A stretch of 64,000 nt of DNA from assembly GCA_009846005.1 (NCBI GenBank), contig VXYL01000066.1:19717-83716 (forward strand), written 5' to 3'. The translations under genes were made by a program, and so were the position numbers. The stretch comes from Gammaproteobacteria bacterium. Its GTDB lineage: Bacteria; Pseudomonadota; Gammaproteobacteria; Pseudomonadales; Azotimanducaceae. Below are positions 59,517-64,000 of the stretch, in pieces. The notes below the pieces were generated by a model. That model saw only the letters and a list, made by a program, of their open reading frames with translations, had not been told where the DNA came from and ran no database searches. Every line of letters begins with the position of its first letter. Positions within the stretch are counted from its first letter, which is position 1.

Positions 59517-61202
59517 TTACTCGAAGAACGGATGGGCCACGACCGGTGGCCGGGGCGAATTGCCGAGCGGTTTGCGCAGCGTCGCTTCCTCGATCAACAG
59601 ATCGGGCAGGACAATCGAGCCAACGGCGTCGTAGCGAGGCGAGCCGAACACAGCCGACGTCTGCCACAGGATCGACGTGCGCGACGTCGGAAAGCGCAGC
59701 GTGTGCACGTGGGATGCCTTGGACACCGCGACGATGTCCTTGAACGTCGACGCCGAGAATCCTGACAGCTCCGCCTTGCGGATGGGCACCTCGCGACCGT
59801 CCGGGTAGACCATCGCGGCTTGGACGACCGCGGACGAGCCGCGCAGCCGGCGCACCACGACACCGAACTCGTTGCCACGCTCGTGGATCAGCGCAACGAA
59901 TTCGGCACGCAGTTCGTCTGGCGGAAGGCCGTCCTCGGTGCTCACGATCAGGTTGCTCGGCACCGGCCCGACACCCCGCCGATTGCCCGTGCTCGACACA
60001 AAGCCCTCGATCGGTGTTCGAGTCGTGAGCAAGGTGCGCAACCTGCCGCGTTGCACGAGCGTCGTGGAACCCGCTGGCACGCCTTCGTCGTCGAACTGGT
60101 AGCTGCCGTGCAACCGATGTCCGCCGTACGCCGCGAGGGAGGGGTCGTCGCGAACCTCGAGGAACCGCGGCAGGACCCGGGCGCCGATCTTGTCCGCGAA
60201 CGGATTGCGCGCCGCCAGTGCCATCCGTTCATAGCGTGAACCGTCAGCGTCCGGCACCCGGACCGCGACAAGCCGAGACGCGAAGACCGAGGCGAAGAGT
60301 TCCGCGGCAGCCTGACCCTCGAACAGCACCGGTCCGCTGTACCGGTTTAGGGGCTCGGCGTCGCGGCGCTCGCTCAACGCCTTGGCCATTCCCCGCACCT
60401 TGGCGCGAAGGATCTTCCGATCAGGTAGCGGTTCCGAGCGGGCGTTGAACACTTCCGAGTCGGTGAGGATGGTGCCATCGTCGGCTTGGGTTTTTGCCCA
60501 GGCGCGCAGCTGCGCCCATGGCGTGACCTGGACGTAGGTCGTGCCTTCGCTATTCACGTAGTAGGTGCGGCGGTTCTCCTTCTCGGCCTGAAGGCGCGAC
60601 TCGTAGATGCTCGGAGTCTCCTTGAAGAGCGCCGACAGCATCCGAGCCAAGGACTCGGCGTCCTCGATGGGCCAGGCCGCCGAGTCGGCAAGGGTGAACG
60701 CTTCGACGGGGTCGACCCAGGCGAAATCGGGAATCGCGTCGCGGGTGCGGTTCTGGAGTGCTGCGCGTTTCCCGGCGAGCCGTCTCTGCGCGTTCTTGTA
60801 GGCCGAGTCGGTGGCGAGCCAAAGCTGCCGACGTAGTCCGTCGTAGTCGTCATCGAGGGGCAGGGTCGTGGATCCACCCGTGCCCGAATAGCCCGCGAGG
60901 AAGTTGCTGTTGTCGAACATGGGGTTGCCGACGCGCAGTTCCACCGACAGCGACCGTCGCTTTGATGCAGAGCTCTGGTCCAAGGCCCCGAAACGCGCCG
61001 AGACGCGAAAGCCTTCCACTTCGTCGACCCGATAGGCCAGGAAATAGGGCTTCCCCATGTCCTCCATGGACAGGTTCTCAGTGGATCGCTTGAGTTCGTC
61101 GCGCATCGCCTTTAGCAGGATGTCGTTGACACCGTCATCGGTCGCCGAGACCCCAAGGGCTAGGGTTAGGCTGGCGGTCGCCGCCGTGCGCACCAGCGTC
61201 AT
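59517..61202 (-). CDS. Exported TldD/PmbA-family protein lacking the metal motif (TldE-like)
   Basis: About 561 aa. A signal peptide (MTLVRTAATASLTLALGVSA) is followed by a TldD/PmbA (U62) fold: FLAYRVDEVEGFRVSARFGA, YYVNSEGTTYVQVTPWAQLR, DDEGVPAGSTTLVQRGRLRT and TTRTPIEGFVSSTGN. Where the TldD partner has HEILGH, this protein reads ASVFASRLVAVRV. The zinc site is therefore missing and it should be the non-catalytic partner, as TldE/PmbA is to TldD. It is 92 bp downstream of the TldD-like gene on the same strand. The E. coli pair is cytoplasmic; export here is unusual. Confidence 0.85.
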   Translation of the reverse strand: MTLVRTAATASLTLALGVSATDDGVNDILLKAMRDELKRSTENLSMEDMGKPYFLAYRVDEVEGFRVSARFGALDQSSASKRRSLSVELRVGNPMFDNSNFLAGYSGTGGSTTLPLDDDYDGLRRQLWLATDSAYKNAQRRLAGKRAALQNRTRDAIPDFAWVDPVEAFTLADSAAWPIEDAESLARMLSALFKETPSIYESRLQAEKENRRTYYVNSEGTTYVQVTPWAQLRAWAKTQADDGTILTDSEVFNARSEPLPDRKILRAKVRGMAKALSERRDAEPLNRYSGPVLFEGQAAAELFASVFASRLVAVRVPDADGSRYERMALAARNPFADKIGARVLPRFLEVRDDPSLAAYGGHRLHGSYQFDDEGVPAGSTTLVQRGRLRTLLTTRTPIEGFVSSTGNRRGVGPVPSNLIVSTEDGLPPDELRAEFVALIHERGNEFGVVVRRLRGSSAVVQAAMVYPDGREVPIRKAELSGFSASTFKDIVAVSKASHVHTLRFPTSRTSILWQTSAVFGSPRYDAVGSIVLPDLLIEEATLRKPLGNSPRPPVVAHPFFE

Positions 61203-61294
61203 GGCGGCTCGTGGGCCAAATGGCCGGCGCGGCCGGCCGCGCGCTCGCCGCGGCCGGTCGACGTGGGCACGGCCATGCACTCGCGGAATTGTTC

Positions 61295-63127
61295 TCAATG
61301 CTCCCACGGCGGCTCCGCAAATATCGTTCGCCCGGCAGCGTTCTCTGCCGAGGGCGCGGGAAGGATGGGCAGTCGTTCCTGCGACTTGCCCTTTTTCTGG
61401 ACTTCGACCTGGGAGATGAGAATCCCGGGCGCCGCTGCCGAGACGGGCACGCTCCCCGATTCGGCCCCGCAGAAGCCGTTGAACACCGCCAGTTGATCGT
61501 CCGCCGCGACGACACGACTCAACGTCGTAAGCGGTGTCCCGATGAGGTCGACGCCGCGCACCAGCTCCTCCCGACCGTCCGGGTAGACGCGGTAGACCAT
61601 GTTCGGCTGAACGTTGAACGCGTTCGGCATGAACCGGCCCGTGGTCGTTATCCCACCCTGAATGTCGTCGATGAAGAGCCCAAACGGTCGCCCGCTATCA
61701 CGGATCATCGCCAGCAGTTGCGCCTTCAAGGCGTCGCGGCTCACGGCATCGCGCACCTCCACGATGAGGTTGGATTGGCGGGACACCGGTCTGTAGCCGT
61801 ACTGTTTGCGGCCGTGTCCGTTGGATCCGGGGAAGCCTTCGATGGGGGTGCGCGACATGAGGAAGTCCACGAGCACGCCGTCGTCGACCACTACGACGGC
61901 GCGGCCGGGAACGCCCTGGTTGTCGTAGCGGTACGCCCCGACCAGATCCCGGCCTGCGGCCTGCCGGCGCGTCGGGTCGAACGAGACGGTAAAGCCGGGT
62001 GGCAGGATGCGCTCGTTGACCTTCTTCTTGAAGGTCTGGCCGTCGTCGGCGCGCTTCTGCCGATGGCCCTCTATGCGGTGGCCAAGGATCTCGTGGAAGA
62101 ACACGCCGCTTGCCCGCCCGGACAGGATGGCGGGGCCGGTGTACGGGTCGACCAACGGCGCGTCGCGCAGTGCTGCCAGGTCGGCGACCATTCTGTTCGC
62201 GGCGCCGAGAACGGTGTCGTCGTCCGGCAGACCCCCCGGCGTAAACGCGAAGTAGGACTCGTACCGGGGCAGCGCCATCCCGTCGTCGGCTTTCGTTCGC
62301 GCTGACACGAAGACCCGGTAGCTCGACTCCCCGGTTTGGACTTCGCTGCCCTCGCTATTGACGAACCAACGCGTCTCGGCGGCACCGGAGACCGTCGCGA
62401 AGGCAGCGTAGACCTGATCATGCCCGGCAAACGGTGCAGAGTAGAGCTTGGCCTTGCGTTCCCAATCCGGCAGCTCGGCTTCGAGCCTTGCCGCGTCGTC
62501 GACCGCCTTGGTCGGTTTCTCGTGCGAGAAGTCGGCGGACTTGTCCTCCGCTTCGACCTTGACCTGTATGTCGGTCTCGACCTTTGTCAGTGCTTCGATA
62601 GCTTGCTTGTAGCGTTCGTCCGTGGCGTTCCACACGACGCTCCTGATGGCGTCGATGTCGTCGTCGAACGGAATCCGCACCGTCGTGCGCCGGTTGCGCG
62701 CACCTTGGATCGGCCGCGTATTGTCGAGACCATAGTCGCCGACGCGGAGATCGATATCGAGGTAGCGGCTCCGGCCTCGGCTGCTCCCCGTCAAGGCCCC
62801 GAATGCCGCGGTCGCGGACGCGGTCTCCCGCTCGGTGACTTCGTAGCTCAGAAAGTACGGTGGGACCGGTTGTTCGCCGAGCATGGCCATGGACCGTGCC
62901 AATTCGGTCTTGAGGGCTTCCATGACGGGGGATTCGGCCGCGACTGGCGCGGCTGCCAGCGTTGCGACAAGCAGGTGGCGCTGAAGAACCGCGTAGGGGC
63001 GACCCTTGTGGTCGCCCGCGATGGTCCAACGCACCCGGCTTCGGTGCGGGCGGGGACAAGCCCCGCCCCTACGACCGGGATTCGGCGTCTGCGAAACGCC
63101 ATGTCCGGGACCAGCACGCCGCCGCAT
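61295..63127 (-). CDS. Exported TldD-family metalloprotease (catalytic subunit)
   Basis: Up to 610 aa. The zinc motif HEXXXH is intact as H345-EILG-H350 in FFHEILGHRIEGHRQ. DNQGVPGRAVVVVDDGVLVD, SRTPIEGFPGSNGHGRKQYG and IQGGITTTGRFMPNAFNVQP are TldD landmarks. The present frame starts at ATG 63127 (GGAGG 8 bp upstream) and reads through an 82-bp palindromic insertion before the hydrophobic segment LLVATLAAAPVAAES. Without the insertion an ATG at 63102 would give MAFRRRRIPVLQRHLLVATL, a normal signal peptide. GTG 63034 is another possible start. With its TldE-like neighbour it probably cleaves unfolded peptides in the periplasm. Confidence 0.84.
   Translation of the reverse strand: MRRRAGPGHGVSQTPNPGRRGGACPRPHRSRVRWTIAGDHKGRPYAVLQRHLLVATLAAAPVAAESPVMEALKTELARSMAMLGEQPVPPYFLSYEVTERETASATAAFGALTGSSRGRSRYLDIDLRVGDYGLDNTRPIQGARNRRTTVRIPFDDDIDAIRSVVWNATDERYKQAIEALTKVETDIQVKVEAEDKSADFSHEKPTKAVDDAARLEAELPDWERKAKLYSAPFAGHDQVYAAFATVSGAAETRWFVNSEGSEVQTGESSYRVFVSARTKADDGMALPRYESYFAFTPGGLPDDDTVLGAANRMVADLAALRDAPLVDPYTGPAILSGRASGVFFHEILGHRIEGHRQKRADDGQTFKKKVNERILPPGFTVSFDPTRRQAAGRDLVGAYRYDNQGVPGRAVVVVDDGVLVDFLMSRTPIEGFPGSNGHGRKQYGYRPVSRQSNLIVEVRDAVSRDALKAQLLAMIRDSGRPFGLFIDDIQGGITTTGRFMPNAFNVQPNMVYRVYPDGREELVRGVDLIGTPLTTLSRVVAADDQLAVFNGFCGAESGSVPVSAAAPGILISQVEVQKKGKSQERLPILPAPSAENAAGRTIFAEPPWEH
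62988..63077. mobile_element. 82-bp MITE-like palindromic element with 4-bp target duplication
   Basis: The element is 62992-63073. Its left end CGTAGGGGC begins hairpin GGGGCGACC/GGTCGCCC. Its right end, ...GGGCGGGG, loop ACAAG, CCCCGCCC then CTACG, is inverted relative to the left. It is flanked directly by ACCG on both sides (62988-62991 and 63074-63077). Excision of the element plus one ACCG restores an uninterrupted signal-peptide frame in the tldD-like gene. No transposase is encoded. Confidence 0.82.
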
Positions 63128-63130
63128 GGT

Positions 63131-64000
63131 CTACGCCTCCGGTCCGCGGCGCGCCACGAGTTGCCGCTCGACGACCACCTCGTTGAGTTCGAGCCCGAGG
63201 CCCGGTGTCGTTGGGGGATCGATAAACCCGTTTTCGAACTTCACGGGCTCGACGAAGATCTCGTTGTGCAAACTCGCGCCGTTGTACTCCTGGATTAGGA
63301 AGTTCGGCGAGCAGGTGTCGACCTGTACGGCCGCGGCGGCGGCGATCGGGCCAACGTACATATGCGGGGCGATCATGGCGTAGTGGCTTTCCGCCAGGCT
63401 CGCGATCTTCTTCGACTCCAGTATGCCGCCGCACTGGCCGACATCGAGTTGGATGATCTGCGCCGCCTGCTTCTCCAGGAGATTTGCGAACTCGTACTTG
63501 GTGACCAGCCGTTCGCCGGTAGCGATGGGAATGCTGGTATGGGCCGCGACCCGGGCCATCTCCTCGACGTTTTCCGGTGGCACGGGCTCTTCGAACCAGT
63601 ACGGCTGGTACTCCTCGAACACCTTCGCGACGCGGATGGCGCCGGCGGTGCTGAACTGGCCGTGGGTGCCGATGCCGATCTCCAACTCGTCGCCCACGGC
63701 GTCGCGGATGGCCTTGAAGATCTTCGCGGCGTGTTTGATCGTCTTCAGGGGGAAGTCCCTGGGTAGCGGGAAGTAGGGCATGAACGGGTCGATCTTGCAG
63801 GCCGTGTTGCCCTCCTTGACGAGCTGCTCGGCGATGGCGCCGGCCTTCGTGGGATCTTCCCAGACCCCGGTGGTGGGCATGTACGCATACGCGCGCAGCT
63901 GCTCGTGGCAGCGCCCGCCTAGGAGGTTGTAGATCGGCTGGCCGGCTGCCTTGCCGACGATATCCCAGAGCGCCATTTCGATGGCGGAAAGCGCGGGTGT
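63131..64000 (-). CDS. Mandelate racemase/galactonate dehydratase-like enolase-superfamily protein (5' end outside window)
   Basis: 290 residues of the C-terminal part; the frame runs off the right edge (TPALSAIEMALWDIVGKAAG is internal sequence). The barrel carries the metal ligand Glu in PYWFEEPVPPE, another Glu in IATGERLVTKYE, QLDVGQCGGI and the general-base-region His in IAPHMYVGPI. These fit acid-sugar dehydratases of the DgoD type. The first metal-ligand position, normally Asp in VDFHGR, reads GTHGQ here. The stop (TAG) is 3 bp before the ATG of the TldD-like gene, so translation is probably coupled. Confidence 0.87.
   Translation of the reverse strand, partial: TPALSAIEMALWDIVGKAAGQPIYNLLGGRCHEQLRAYAYMPTTGVWEDPTKAGAIAEQLVKEGNTACKIDPFMPYFPLPRDFPLKTIKHAAKIFKAIRDAVGDELEIGIGTHGQFSTAGAIRVAKVFEEYQPYWFEEPVPPENVEEMARVAAHTSIPIATGERLVTKYEFANLLEKQAAQIIQLDVGQCGGILESKKIASLAESHYAMIAPHMYVGPIAAAAAVQVDTCSPNFLIQEYNGASLHNEIFVEPVKFENGFIDPPTTPGLGLELNEVVVERQLVARRGPEA

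Overview
The window is GC-rich, densely coded DNA (no gene-free stretch exceeds about 260 bases) from what looks like an uncultivated, high-GC gammaproteobacterium. The taxonomic signals are the conserved block hslV-hslU-DUF971-ubiE-ubiJ-ubiB, the dapA-bamC pair, GlcDEF, a SPOR-domain division-type protein and the ubiquinone accessory factor UbiJ. The many acyl-CoA dehydrogenase, PhyH, amidase, LLM-oxidoreductase and amidohydrolase genes suggest a metabolically broad marine or host-associated bacterium; that habitat guess is inference. No rRNA, tRNA, CRISPR array, IS transposase or phage gene was seen.

Layout. 1-7.6 kb: a minus-strand run of nitronate monooxygenase, a Mre11/SbcD-like phosphoesterase, an acyl-CoA dehydrogenase and an RND efflux adaptor/pump pair. 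7.9-12.3 kb: a repeat-rich coiled-coil membrane protein, a NUDIX hydrolase, a membrane protein/XRE regulator pair with visible operators, PhyH, an orphan-looking antitoxin and ChaC. 12.4-16 kb: the glycolate oxidase operon glcDEF, closed by a hairpin. 16.1-23 kb: a giant exported leucine-rich-repeat protein, a TPR lipoprotein, nucleoside hydrolase, an MFS transporter and a second coiled-coil membrane protein. 23-31.3 kb: Lhr helicase, GH10 xylanase, isoprenylcysteine-methyltransferase-like protein, SDR, enoyl-CoA hydratase and GNAT. 31.4-38.6 kb: ubiquinone biosynthesis and the HslVU protease (with a heat-shock-type promoter), DUF481 and SPOR proteins. 38.8-49.4 kb: copper amine oxidase, an ECF sigma factor with a large C-terminal extension, amidase, a flavin monooxygenase-like protein, a single-ORF HicA-HicB, an Opp-type importer without ATPases, and an ion channel. 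49.5-64 kb: glucokinase, LLM oxidoreductase, a GntR(YtrA)-ABC exporter operon, a ribbon-helix-helix/Uma2 fused ORF, a D-aminoacylase-like amidohydrolase, dapA, bamC, an exported TldD/TldE-like protease pair and a truncated enolase-superfamily gene.

The most striking structure is a family of short palindromic elements scattered through the window. Each begins with CGTAG, followed by 8-bp hairpin arms around a 5-nt loop. They often pair head-to-head into 63-113 bp composites with terminal inverted repeats CGTAGGGG...CCCCTACG. One 82-bp composite sits inside the 5' end of the exported tldD-like gene, flanked by a perfect 4-bp direct repeat. Removing the element and one repeat copy restores an in-frame ATG and a normal signal peptide, so this looks like a recent MITE-type insertion. 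At least six other genes take their stop codon from the TAG of such an element. A second theme is three ORFs in which two normally separate modules are joined in frame (HicA-HicB, RHH-Uma2, ECF sigma plus unknown domain).
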